From Nonomuraea montanisoli (lineage in GTDB: Bacteria; Actinomycetota; Actinomycetes; Streptosporangiales; Streptosporangiaceae), in NCBI RefSeq assembly GCF_013363975.1, contig NZ_JABWGN010000011.1, positions 123,588 to 187,587 of the forward strand: DNA of 64,000 bases, in the 5' to 3' direction. The notes below the pieces were generated by a model. It worked only from the letters and a program-made list of their open reading frames with translations. It was not told where the DNA came from and did not search any database. This document shows, piece after piece, positions 1 through 7,492 of the stretch (positions within the stretch are counted from its first letter, which is position 1; every line of letters starts with the position of its first letter). Made by a program: the position numbers and the translations under genes.

Positions 1-20
1 TCTCCCCTGAGAGCAGGATT

Positions 21-1037
21 ATGAGATTAATGACGCTGGGGGCGCTGCTCGGTGCGCTGGCCTTGGCCGGTGCCGGTGGCATCGCGATCACCCAGACCTC
101 ATCCACTGATCCCCTGGGCTTGTCCGATCCCCCTCTTCGGGTCGTGGTCGCGTCGACCCACACACCCACTCCCACGCCGACGCCGACCCCCACGGTCGGG
201 AAGTACACCGCGAAGACGAGGGTCGTCAAGAAGGACGGCGTCTCTCATCTGAACGTCTCGATCGCCTACGACGGCGCGGCGCGCTTCACGGTCAAGCAGC
301 GGGTCTGCAAGGGCAGGTCGTGCAGGACGGCCACCACCGAGCTGCCCGTGACCACCGGCGCCGGACAGACCAGCAAGAAGCTCGGCAAGGGCACGTACAA
401 GGTGCGGGGCAAGCCCCAGGTGAAGGCGCGGGCGCTGCCGTGGCCCACGCGCACCGTGACGGCCACCCCCACGGCGAACCCCACCACGACGGTCACGGCC
501 ACCCCCGAGCCCGCCGACACGGTGACGGTCACCACGACGGCGAGCGGCGCCACGCAGCAGGTCACGTCGACCGTCACGGCGACGGCGCCGGCCCAGACGG
601 TCACCGTGACGGCACCGGCGGAGACGGTGACGGCGACGGTCACGTTCATGTGCCGGCCGTCCACGGAGCCGCCCGTCCCGGTGACGCCGGAGACGCCTGT
701 TCCCGGGGCTCCGTCGGACGTCGCCGTGACGTCCACGCCCACGGCGGTGACACCGCCGACCGACACTTCGGCCCCGGAGCCGCCCGCGACGCCGACCTCC
801 ACCACGCCACCGGCCGACCCCGTCTCCCCCACCGTCACGGAAACGCCCACGGGCACGCCCACCGTCACGGAAACGCCCACCGCCACGCCCACGGCCCCGC
901 CGGAGCCGATCCCCACCTGCCCACCGACCACGGCCCCGCCGTCCGACCCGCCGTCGGACCCGCCGTCGGAGGCACCCCCTTCGACGCCGCCCACACCGGA
1001 GCCGACCACACAGCCGACCACGACCCCACCCCAATAG
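21..1037 (+). CDS. Secreted Thr/Pro-rich low-complexity protein
   Basis: No family recognised. The 338-residue product has a probable signal peptide: a short basic start, a hydrophobic Ala/Gly/Leu core at about 5-24, then polar sequence. Residues 55-130 are the only segment of ordinary composition, with Lys/Arg and two close cysteines (CKGRSC), and may be a small folded domain. From about 135 to the end it is a disordered Thr/Pro/Val stretch, first with TVT(A/V)T runs, then PTxTxTPT, and a (SDPP)3-like end. It is probably exported and wall-associated or heavily glycosylated. The nearest match in style within the window is the Thr/Pro-rich ectodomain of the gene at 22792. The start follows AGAGCAGG closely. 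A strong hairpin terminator lies 39 bp after the stop. Confidence 0.7.
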   Translation: MRLMTLGALLGALALAGAGGIAITQTSSTDPLGLSDPPLRVVVASTHTPTPTPTPTPTVGKYTAKTRVVKKDGVSHLNVSIAYDGAARFTVKQRVCKGRSCRTATTELPVTTGAGQTSKKLGKGTYKVRGKPQVKARALPWPTRTVTATPTANPTTTVTATPEPADTVTVTTTASGATQQVTSTVTATAPAQTVTVTAPAETVTATVTFMCRPSTEPPVPVTPETPVPGAPSDVAVTSTPTAVTPPTDTSAPEPPATPTSTTPPADPVSPTVTETPTGTPTVTETPTATPTAPPEPIPTCPPTTAPPSDPPSDPPSEAPPSTPPTPEPTTQPTTTPPQ

Positions 1038-1287
1038 GCGGGCCCGGGCGATCCTCAGGCCGATCCCGCCACGTCAGAGCCCGGCAAGCCACTCGCCTCG
1101 ACCGCGAGCCGCCTGCCGGGCTCTCGCATGCGCCGGGCTCTGTGGAAACCACGGCCCCGGCCGACGTCGCGCGCGTCGCGGCGCCCCGCCCCGCGCGCTG
1201 GAGGAGCGTGCCCCTGGACAGAGCCGAGCCACGTGCGGCGTCCGGGCCCTCCCGTGCTCCGCCGTAAAAGCAAGAAAAACCACGAAC
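1038..1287. other. Convergent intergenic region
   Basis: This spacer lies between the secreted-protein gene and the flavin reductase gene. It holds the terminator hairpin at 1076-1124. The remaining 160 bp is GC-rich sequence in which no gene was recognised. Confidence 0.5.
1076..1124. terminator. Bidirectional hairpin terminator
   Basis: A perfect 11-bp stem (1076-1086 pairing with 1114-1124, AGAGCCCGGCA) encloses a 27-nt loop that has its own small CTCG/CGAG hairpin. It sits between convergent genes. There is no T tract, as is common in high-GC actinobacteria. Confidence 0.7.
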
Positions 1288-1791
1288 TCAGCGCGAAGTC
1301 CCGTACCGGCCGTTGTGGTAAAGGAGGGGGGCGGAGTCGGACGGAGTGCCCAGATGGGTGACCTCGCCGACGATGATCGAGTGGTCCCCCGCGGGATGGA
1401 CCGCCGTCGTCCTGGCCTCCAGCGTGGCGATAGCCCCGTCGAACAGCACCACCCCCGACGGCGAGCGGTGGTGGGGCCAGCGGGAGAGCGGAGCGTCGAG
1501 CGGCCGGCCGCGGTGGGCGAAGAAGCGCGAGACGTCCTCCATGGACGCCGGCAGCACCGAGACCCCCCACACCCCGGCCTCCAGCACCGCCGCGTGGAAG
1601 CGCGCCGCCGTCTCGGCGCAGAAGAGCACCAGCAGCGGCTCCAGCGAGACGGACGTGAACGAGTTGACCGTCATCGCGTGATCCACGTCCCCGAGCCGGG
1701 TCGTGACGACCGCGACGCCGGTGGCGAACTTGCCGACGACCTTCCGGTACGTCCGCTGGTCCACGGGCCGGCTGAGGGAACCATGGTGCAC
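1288..1791 (-). CDS. Flavin reductase-like FMN-binding protein
   Basis: The 167-residue product matches the flavin reductase-like (split-barrel FMN-binding) family. It has FATGVAVVTT near the N-terminus, then MTVNSFTSVSLEPLLVLFC, the family's FMN-contact core, and GEVTHL near the end. Such proteins reduce flavin with NAD(P)H for a monooxygenase, or act as FMN oxidoreductases. The partner enzyme is not visible. It is third in a minus-strand row after mshB and the DUF6113 gene, 9 bp behind the latter. The GTG start has no Shine-Dalgarno sequence, and TAAAGT lies 6 nt upstream, so it can be made from its own leaderless transcript. Confidence 0.85.
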   Translation of the reverse strand: MHHGSLSRPVDQRTYRKVVGKFATGVAVVTTRLGDVDHAMTVNSFTSVSLEPLLVLFCAETAARFHAAVLEAGVWGVSVLPASMEDVSRFFAHRGRPLDAPLSRWPHHRSPSGVVLFDGAIATLEARTTAVHPAGDHSIIVGEVTHLGTPSDSAPLLYHNGRYGTSR

Positions 1792-1797
1792 GGATGT

Positions 1798-1803
1798 ACT
1801 TTA
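1798..1803 (-). promoter_or_regulatory. -10 box TAAAGT overlapping upstream stop codon
   Basis: TAAAGT lies 6 nt before the GTG of the flavin reductase gene. Its first three bases are the TAA stop of the preceding gene. Confidence 0.5.
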
Positions 1804-2256
1804 CGTCGGCTTTCGCGGAACGTGCCCGCGCAGGAGCCAGGAACCGCGCGACGACGTCGGCGACAGCAGGAAGGCCGCCGCGGCCGCCAGGACACCCCCG
1901 TACAGGTAGACGTAGCCGGCCGGGCTGTTGGAGATGACCAGGTCGCCCGACGAGAGCTGGACCGAGAACGGCATCGACACCAGCAGCCACCCGGCGGCTG
2001 TCACCGCGGCCCCGACCCGGGTCCGCAGCATCCTGCCGGCCCCCAGGCAGACGCCGAACAGCGCCAGCAGCCAGCCGACCGCCGCGACGGGGACGGCGCC
2101 GACGTGCCAGGCCGCCTGGGTGAACCCGCCCACGACGCCCATGACGAGCCCCAGCACGAACAACATGCCGTAGACGGCGCCGCCCAGCGCCGAGCCGGGC
2201 CGCCCGGGCTCCTCGGTGTCGAACAGCACCGCACCGGCCTGCTCGCGATCCTCCAT
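1801..2256 (-). CDS. Small four-helix membrane protein (DUF6113-like)
   Basis: The 151-residue product has a short acidic N-terminus (MEDREQ) and about four membrane segments: roughly 28-46, 53-73, 83-98 and 112-132. It ends in a basic tail. It resembles the actinobacterial DUF6113 family, which commonly sits next to mshB; no activity is known. It lies 11 bp downstream of mshB on the same strand. No ribosome-binding site is evident before the ATG. TAACCT is placed 8 nt upstream, so a second, leaderless transcript is likely in addition to readthrough from mshB. Confidence 0.75.
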   Translation of the reverse strand: MEDREQAGAVLFDTEEPGRPGSALGGAVYGMLFVLGLVMGVVGGFTQAAWHVGAVPVAAVGWLLALFGVCLGAGRMLRTRVGAAVTAAGWLLVSMPFSVQLSSGDLVISNSPAGYVYLYGGVLAAAAAFLLSPTSSRGSWLLRGHVPRKPT

Positions 2257-2264
2257 GTCGAACG

Positions 2265-2270
2265 AGGTTA
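2265..2270 (-). promoter_or_regulatory. -10 box TAACCT overlapping mshB stop
   Basis: TAACCT ends 8 nt before the ATG at 2256. Its TAA is the mshB stop codon. Confidence 0.45.
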
Positions 2271-3173
2271 GTGGATTCCGGCGAACAGGTCGTTCTCGCG
2301 GGTGTGGGGCTCGCCCAGGCCGCCGGCCTCGACGGGGGCGCCGGGCACCGACGGCCCCGGCACCCCGATCGACAGCACGTAGTGCTCGACCCCGAGCGCC
2401 TCCTGCCCGACGCCGTTGGACAGCGCGAACCAGGGCTCCCGCACCGTCACCTGCGTGGCGTGGGCGCGCAGGGCGGCCAGCTTGGCCCCCACCCACGGCC
2501 GCGCGTCGACCTCGGTGGTGATCGCCTCGTCGGGGCTGCCGAACGGCATGTCGTCCACGTCCTCGACGATGAAGCCCGACCTCGCCTCGCGCAGCGCCTC
2601 GGCCGTGCGCCGCATCACCGAGCGGGCCGCGGCCGTGTGGTAGAGCTTGGCGATCTGCCACGGCTCGCCCTCGCCGAAGCCCGGGTCGGCGGCCAGCTCG
2701 AACGCCCGCCGCGACACCCGGTTGGCCTGGATGTGGTCGGGGTGCCCGTAGAAGCCGTTGGCGTCGTAGGTCACCAGCACCTGGGGCCGCACCTCACGGA
2801 TGACCTTGACCAGCTCCCCGGCGGCCTCGTCCAGGTCGGCCTGCCAGAACGCGCCGGGACGCTCGTTGGAGGCGACGCCCATCATCCCCGAGTCGCGCCA
2901 CCGCCCCGGCCCGCCGAGGAAGCGGTGGTCGCGCACGCCCAGCGCCTCGCAGGCCGCCGACAGCTCCCCGATCCGGTACGGCCCGAGCGCGTCGTCCCGG
3001 TCGGCGGCCAGGTGCGCCAGGTGCTCGGGGATGACCTCGCCCTCCTCCCCGAGCGTGCAGGTCACCAGCGTGACGTGGGCGCCCTCGGCCACGTAGCGGG
3101 CCATGGTGGCGCCGGTGCCGATCGACTCGTCGTCGGGATGAGCATGCACGAGCAACAGCCGTCGATCGGTCAT
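2268..3173 (-). CDS. mshB: N-acetyl-GlcN-inositol deacetylase (mycothiol)
   Basis: MshB removes the acetyl group from GlcNAc-inositol to give GlcN-Ins, the second step of mycothiol synthesis. The 301-residue length is normal for MshB. The N-terminal LLVHAHPDDES carries the first zinc ligands (His, Asp) and the catalytic Asp of the LmbE/PIG-L deacetylase family. YGHPDHIQANR at about residue 144 supplies the third zinc ligand and the second family motif. The related Mca amidase is a less likely alternative, because the length and start (MTDRRLLLVHAHPDDE) fit MshB better. The gene is divergent from the S9 peptidase with only 45 bp between starts. It lacks a Shine-Dalgarno sequence but has TACGCT 7 nt before the ATG. 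Confidence 0.93.
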   Translation of the reverse strand: MTDRRLLLVHAHPDDESIGTGATMARYVAEGAHVTLVTCTLGEEGEVIPEHLAHLAADRDDALGPYRIGELSAACEALGVRDHRFLGGPGRWRDSGMMGVASNERPGAFWQADLDEAAGELVKVIREVRPQVLVTYDANGFYGHPDHIQANRVSRRAFELAADPGFGEGEPWQIAKLYHTAAARSVMRRTAEALREARSGFIVEDVDDMPFGSPDEAITTEVDARPWVGAKLAALRAHATQVTVREPWFALSNGVGQEALGVEHYVLSIGVPGPSVPGAPVEAGGLGEPHTRENDLFAGIH

Positions 3174-3180
3174 GAGTCCG

Positions 3181-3186
3181 AGCGTA
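3181..3186 (-). promoter_or_regulatory. Leaderless -10 box of mshB (TACGCT)
   Basis: TACGCT lies 7 nt upstream of the mshB ATG. It shares the 45-bp divergent spacer with the -10 of the S9 peptidase. Confidence 0.55.
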
Positions 3187-3205
3187 ACCAATTCCCGCTT
3201 CCTGG

Positions 3206-3211
3206 CAGGAT
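3206..3211 (+). promoter_or_regulatory. Possible leaderless -10 of S9 peptidase (CAGGAT)
   Basis: CAGGAT lies 7 nt before the ATG at 3219. The same bases could instead act as a weak AGGA ribosome-binding site. Confidence 0.35.
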
Positions 3212-3218
3212 GAGGGCC

Positions 3219-5285
3219 ATGAGTGAGAGCTTCCCGCGTATGTCGGCCAGGACCCGCCGGTTCACCCTCGGTGTGCCCAGGGGCTTCACGATCTCCCCTG
3301 ACGGATCCAGGGTGACGTTCCTGCGGACCAGGACCGGCACCGACCCGGTCACGTGCCTGTGGGAGCTCGACACCGACAACCACGTCGAGCGCCTCGTCGT
3401 CGACCCGCGCGCGCTCGACGCCGACGAGGGCGACCTGCCGCCCGAGGAGCGCGCCCGGCGCGAGCGCAGCCGCGAGCAGGCCGGCGGCGTGGTGGCCTAC
3501 AGCACCGACGCCGGCGTGACGACGGCCGCCTTCGCCCTCGCGGGCGGCCTGTACGTGACGGAGCTGGCGAGCGGCGCGACCCGCCGCCTCGACGTGCCGG
3601 GCGCGGTGATCGACCCGCGCCTGTCGCCCGACGGCCGGCACGTCGCGTACGTCTCCGAGGGCTCCCTGCGCGTGCAGGACCTCGCCTCGGGCGAGGACCG
3701 CGCGCTGGCGACCCCCGAGGCGCCGACCGTGACGTACGGCCTGGCCGAGTTCATCGCGGCCGAGGAGATGGACCGGATGCGCGGCCACTGGTGGTCTCCC
3801 GGCGGCGACGCGCTCCTGGTGGAGCGGGCCGACGAGGCGCCGGTCCACACCTGGTACGTCTCCGACCCGGCCAACCCCGACCGGCCGGCGACGGCCCAGC
3901 GCTACCCGGCCGCGGGCACGCCCAACGCGGTGACCGAGCTGTTCGTGCTGGGCCTGGACGGCTCGCGCGTGCCCGTGCCGTTCGCCGACGAATACCTGAC
4001 CACCGCCGCCTGGGACTCCCACGCGCTGTCGATCGTGACGATGCCGCGCGACCAGAAGGCGCTGCGCCTGTTCTCGGTGGACCCGGCGACCGGCGCCTCG
4101 ACGCTGGTGCGCGAGGACACCGACCCCGCGTGGGTGGACGTCGTCACCGGCGTGCCGGCCCACCTCGACGACGGCTCCCTGGTGTGGGTGGCCTCGGCCG
4201 ACGGCGGCCACCGGCTGTTCGTCGGCGACCGCGCGGTCACGCCGCCCACGCTGCAGGTGCGGGCCGTGCTCGACGTCGACCACGACAGCGTGCTGTTCAG
4301 CGCGAGCGGCGACCCGACCGAGGTCCAGCTCTGGACGTGGGACGGCCACTCGCTGCTGCCGGTCTCGACCCGTTCCGGGGTGTTCTCGGGGCGGATGGCC
4401 GGGGGCGTCGGCGTGCTCACCGAGCAGAGCCTCGACGCCGAGGGGGTGTCCACGACGGTCGTGCGCCGCGACGGCGTGGCGATCCCGATCCCGTCCGTGG
4501 CCGAGCGTCCCGGCCTCGACCTGCGGGTCTCGCTCGGCCGCTCCGGCCGTCGCGAGCTGGCCACCGCCGTGGTGCTGCCCTCCTGGTACGAACCGGGCTC
4601 GGGTCGGCTGCCCGTCCTCATGGACCCGTACGGCGGGCCGCACGCGCAGCGCGTGCTCAACCGGCGCGGCGGCTACCTGGAGAGCCAGTGGTTCGCCGAG
4701 CAGGGGTTCGCGGTGGTCGTGGCCGACGGCCGCGGCACCCCGGGCCGGGGGCCGGAGTTCGAGCGGGCCGTGCTCAACGACCTGGCCACCCCCGCCCTGG
4801 AGGACCAGATCGACGCACTGCAGGGCGTGGCCCAGCAGTACCCCGACGACCTCGACCTGGGACGGGTGGCCATCCGCGGCTGGTCGTTCGGCGGCTATCT
4901 GGCGGCGCTCGCGGTGCTGCGCCGGCCGGACGTGTTCCACGCGGCCGTCGCGGGGGCGCCCGTGACCGACTGGCGGCTGTACGACACCTGCTACACCGAG
5001 CGCTACCTGGGCCACCCCGACGAGCAGCCGGACGTCTACGACAACTCGTCGCTGTTCGGCGACGCGGCCAAGCTGGAGCGGCCCCTGCTGCTCGTGCACG
5101 GCCTGGCCGACGACAACGTGGTGGCGGCCCACACGCTGCGCCTGTCGTCCGCGCTGCTCGCGGCGGGCCGCCAGCACAGCGTGCTGCCGCTGTCGGGCGT
5201 CACCCACATGACGCCGCAGGAGGTCGTCGCCGAGAACCTCCTCCTGCTCCAGGTCGACTTCCTCAAGCGCGCGCTGGGCGACTGA
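3219..5285 (+). CDS. S9 family prolyl/dipeptidyl peptidase (DPP-IV-like)
   Basis: The 688-residue cytoplasmic serine peptidase has an N-terminal beta-propeller (about 20-420; ISPDGSRVTFLR and LSPDGRHVAYVS are propeller WD/PD-type blades) and a C-terminal alpha/beta-hydrolase domain. Catalytic residues are visible: the nucleophile in IRGWSFGGYLA (GxSxGG, near 552), an Asp in LLVHGLADDNV, and the His in SGVTHMT near the end. The EE pair in FIAAEEMDR matches the N-terminus-anchoring Glu motif of DPP-IV, so release of N-terminal dipeptides is likely. No signal peptide is present. The start was chosen at the ATG giving MSESFPRM; the in-frame ATG at 3210 would add three residues. Confidence 0.9.
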   Translation: MSESFPRMSARTRRFTLGVPRGFTISPDGSRVTFLRTRTGTDPVTCLWELDTDNHVERLVVDPRALDADEGDLPPEERARRERSREQAGGVVAYSTDAGVTTAAFALAGGLYVTELASGATRRLDVPGAVIDPRLSPDGRHVAYVSEGSLRVQDLASGEDRALATPEAPTVTYGLAEFIAAEEMDRMRGHWWSPGGDALLVERADEAPVHTWYVSDPANPDRPATAQRYPAAGTPNAVTELFVLGLDGSRVPVPFADEYLTTAAWDSHALSIVTMPRDQKALRLFSVDPATGASTLVREDTDPAWVDVVTGVPAHLDDGSLVWVASADGGHRLFVGDRAVTPPTLQVRAVLDVDHDSVLFSASGDPTEVQLWTWDGHSLLPVSTRSGVFSGRMAGGVGVLTEQSLDAEGVSTTVVRRDGVAIPIPSVAERPGLDLRVSLGRSGRRELATAVVLPSWYEPGSGRLPVLMDPYGGPHAQRVLNRRGGYLESQWFAEQGFAVVVADGRGTPGRGPEFERAVLNDLATPALEDQIDALQGVAQQYPDDLDLGRVAIRGWSFGGYLAALAVLRRPDVFHAAVAGAPVTDWRLYDTCYTERYLGHPDEQPDVYDNSSLFGDAAKLERPLLLVHGLADDNVVAAHTLRLSSALLAAGRQHSVLPLSGVTHMTPQEVVAENLLLLQVDFLKRALGD

Positions 5286-5313
5286 CCCCGAGCCGGGCAC
5301 CGGAGGACAGAAG

Positions 5314-5345
5314 ATGGCCGCGATCCTTCCTAGGGTCGCGGCCAT
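5314..5345 (+). other. Hairpin spanning the epoxide hydrolase start
   Basis: A near-perfect 13-bp inverted repeat (5314-5326 with 5333-5345; one mismatch) has a 6-nt loop. It lies 28 bp after the S9 peptidase stop, so it may terminate that transcript. It also contains the -10 hexamer TAGGGT, and the last two bases of its right arm are the A and T of the ATG at 5344. Confidence 0.6.
5331..5336 (+). promoter_or_regulatory. Leaderless -10 box (TAGGGT)
   Basis: TAGGGT lies 7 nt before the ATG at 5344. It supports that start over the in-frame ATG at 5314, which has GGAGGA upstream. Confidence 0.45.
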
Positions 5346-6435
5346 GTCCTCACCGACCCCTTTTCACATCGACGTCCCCGAGGCCGAGCTGGACGAGCTG
5401 CGGCGCCGGCTGGACGCCACCCGCTGGCCCGCCGACCTGCCCGGCGCCGGCTGGACCCGCGGCACCCCCGTGGAGCACGCGAAGGAGCTGGCCGCCTACT
5501 GGCGCTCGGAGTTCGACTGGCGCGCCCAGGAGCGGCGGCTCAACGCGCTGCCGCAGTTCACGACCGTCATCGACGGCCAGAGCGTGCACTTCGCCCACGT
5601 GCGCTCGGACGATCCCGGCGCGCTGCCGCTCGTGCTGCTGCACGGCTGGCCGATGTCCTTCGTGGAGTTCCTGGAGGTGGTCGAGCCGCTGCGTGAGCAC
5701 TTCCACCTGGTGATCCCGTCGATCCCCGGGTTCGCGTTCTCGTCGCCGCTCGCCGAGCCCGGCTGGACCGCGGGCCGCGTCGCCGGGGCGTTCACGCGGC
5801 TGATGGAGCTCCTCGGTCACGACCGGTACGGCGTGCACGGCGGCGACACCGGCGCGTTCGTCGCCCCGGAGATGGGCCGCCTGGCCCCCGGCCGGGTCGT
5901 CGGCGTCCACCTCACCGGCATCCTGTCGTTCCCGGCGGGCGACGCGGAGGAGGACGCCCGGCTGACGGAGGTGGAGCGCGAGCGGGCCGCCGGGCTGGAC
6001 GAGGCGACCGCCGGGTACGTCGCGATCCAGTCGCGCTCGCCGCAGACCCTCGCCTACGGCCTGACCGACTCCCCGGCCGCGCAGCTCGCCTGGATCGCGG
6101 AGATGTTCCATCGCTGGGCGGGCGGCCCGGTGGACCGCGACCTGTTCCTCACCAACGTCACCCTCCACTGGCTGACGGGCACGGCCGGCTCGGCGGCGCA
6201 GATCTACTACGAGCAGGTCAACGACCCGGCGGGCTGGGCGCCCCGGCCGCGCGGCACCGTCCCCACGGGCGTGCTGCTGGCGGGGACGAACGAGTACGGC
6301 ATCCGGCCGTACGCCGAACGGGACCACGCGATCGTCCGCTGGTCGCAGCAGGACACCGGCGGCCACTTCCTCGCCATGGAGGAGCCGGAGGTGTTCGCCG
6401 AGGACGTCCGGACGTTCTTCCACGCGCTCGCCTAG
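5344..6435 (+). CDS. Epoxide hydrolase (EHN-type alpha/beta hydrolase)
   Basis: The 363-residue enzyme has the N-terminal epoxide hydrolase domain (EHN, about 4-105: FHIDVPEAELDELRRRL, typical family opening), then an alpha/beta-hydrolase fold. LLHGWP is the HGxP oxyanion motif. GVHGGDTGAFVA carries the nucleophilic Asp (GGDxG). QDTGGHFLAMEEPE supplies the catalytic His. It would hydrolyse epoxides or juvenile-hormone-like esters to diols; the substrate is unknown. Two starts compete: ATG 5314 with a GGAGGA site (373 aa) and ATG 5344 with TAGGGT 7 nt upstream. The second is preferred because family members begin near that point. A strong terminator follows. Confidence 0.88.
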   Translation: MSSPTPFHIDVPEAELDELRRRLDATRWPADLPGAGWTRGTPVEHAKELAAYWRSEFDWRAQERRLNALPQFTTVIDGQSVHFAHVRSDDPGALPLVLLHGWPMSFVEFLEVVEPLREHFHLVIPSIPGFAFSSPLAEPGWTAGRVAGAFTRLMELLGHDRYGVHGGDTGAFVAPEMGRLAPGRVVGVHLTGILSFPAGDAEEDARLTEVERERAAGLDEATAGYVAIQSRSPQTLAYGLTDSPAAQLAWIAEMFHRWAGGPVDRDLFLTNVTLHWLTGTAGSAAQIYYEQVNDPAGWAPRPRGTVPTGVLLAGTNEYGIRPYAERDHAIVRWSQQDTGGHFLAMEEPEVFAEDVRTFFHALA

Positions 6436-6437
6436 GG

Positions 6438-6468
6438 CCGATCGCGGCCGGGAACCGGCCGCGATCGG
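6438..6468 (+). terminator. Strong hairpin terminator
   Basis: A perfect 14-bp GC-rich stem (6438-6451 with 6455-6468) has a GAA loop. It begins 3 bp after the epoxide hydrolase stop, has no T tract, and lies immediately before the next gene's -10 box. Confidence 0.8.
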
Positions 6469-6471
6469 TGG

Positions 6472-6477
6472 CAGAGT
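6472..6477 (+). promoter_or_regulatory. Leaderless -10 box (CAGAGT)
   Basis: CAGAGT lies 6 nt before the GTG of the WYL regulator. Confidence 0.4.
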
Positions 6478-6483
6478 CGTCGT

Positions 6484-7464
6484 GTGCTGGAGACCTCCGC
6501 CCGGCTGCTCCGACTGCTGGGCCTGTTGCAGGGACGCGCCGACTGGCCCGGGGCCGAGCTGGCCGAGCGGCTCGGGGTCAGCCCGCGGACGCTGCGGCGC
6601 GACGTCGGCAAGCTGCGCGCGCTCGGCTACCCCCTCGACGCGGTGGGCGGGGTGGGCGGCGGCTACCGGATGGGCAGCGGCGGCGGCCTTCCGCCGCTGC
6701 TGCTCGACGACGAGGAGGCGGTGGCCGTGGCCGTGGCGCTGGGCACGGCCGCGGGCGGCGCGGTCACCGGCATCGCCGAGACGTCCGTGCGCGCCCTGGC
6801 CAAGCTGGACCAGGTCCTCCCCTCGCGGCTGCGCCACCACGTGGGGGCGCTCGGCGCCGCGATGGTGGCCATGCCGGCCGCCGGTCCCACCGTGGAGCCC
6901 GCGACGCTGACCGCCATCGCCGCCGCGGTGCGCGACCGGGAGCGGCTGCGGTTCGGGTACGTCGCGCGCGAGGGCGAGCGGAGCGCGCGCGACGCCGAGC
7001 CGTACCGGCTGGTCAGCGGCGGCCGACGGTGGTACCTGCTCGGCTGGGACACGTCCCGGGACGACTGGCGCACGTACCGGGTGGACCGGATGTCCCTGCG
7101 GGTGCCGAACGGCCCGCGCTTCGTCCCGCGCCCGCTGCCCGACGAGGACGTGGCGCGCTACCTGGCCCTGGCCACGGCCACCCGGCCGCACCGCCACCAG
7201 GCGGTCCTGACCATGCACGCCCCGGCGGCGGAGGTGGCCGGCGAGGTGCCGGCCACGCTCGGCGTGGTGGAGCCGGTCGACGAGCGCACGTGCGTGCTGC
7301 GGATCGGCTCCGACAGCCTCGACCACCTGGCGGTGTGGGTGGCCGCGTTCGGGTTCGAGTTCGAGGTGCGGGAGCCGCCGGAGCTGCTGGAGCACCTGCG
7401 CGCGCTCACGGGGCGGCTCCGGCGCGCCGCCTGGCCCCCGCACCGGTCCCGCGAAGACGGATGA
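6484..7464 (+). CDS. WYL-domain transcriptional regulator
   Basis: The 326-residue protein has an N-terminal DeoR-like HTH_11 domain (about 3-58: ELAERLGVSPRTLRRDVGKLRALG) and a WYL ligand-binding domain (about 140-215). The name-giving motif is seen as RRWYLLGWD, followed by YRVDRM. A WCX-type C-terminal domain ends it. Such proteins are local repressors or activators responding to nucleotides or nucleic-acid fragments. The target is not obvious; the epoxide hydrolase upstream and the convergent ABC exporter are the nearest candidates. The GTG start has no ribosome-binding site and sits 6 nt after CAGAGT. Confidence 0.88.
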   Translation: MLETSARLLRLLGLLQGRADWPGAELAERLGVSPRTLRRDVGKLRALGYPLDAVGGVGGGYRMGSGGGLPPLLLDDEEAVAVAVALGTAAGGAVTGIAETSVRALAKLDQVLPSRLRHHVGALGAAMVAMPAAGPTVEPATLTAIAAAVRDRERLRFGYVAREGERSARDAEPYRLVSGGRRWYLLGWDTSRDDWRTYRVDRMSLRVPNGPRFVPRPLPDEDVARYLALATATRPHRHQAVLTMHAPAAEVAGEVPATLGVVEPVDERTCVLRIGSDSLDHLAVWVAAFGFEFEVREPPELLEHLRALTGRLRRAAWPPHRSREDG

Positions 7465-7492
7465 GGAGATCGATGGACGTCCCGGCGGGCCC

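Noticed and set aside
2268..5345. A 1025-codon minus-strand frame covering the S9 peptidase gene
   Set aside because: Only its last 301 codons are mshB. The rest is antisense to the peptidase gene, with Arg/His/Gly-rich composition typical of shadow frames in high-GC DNA.
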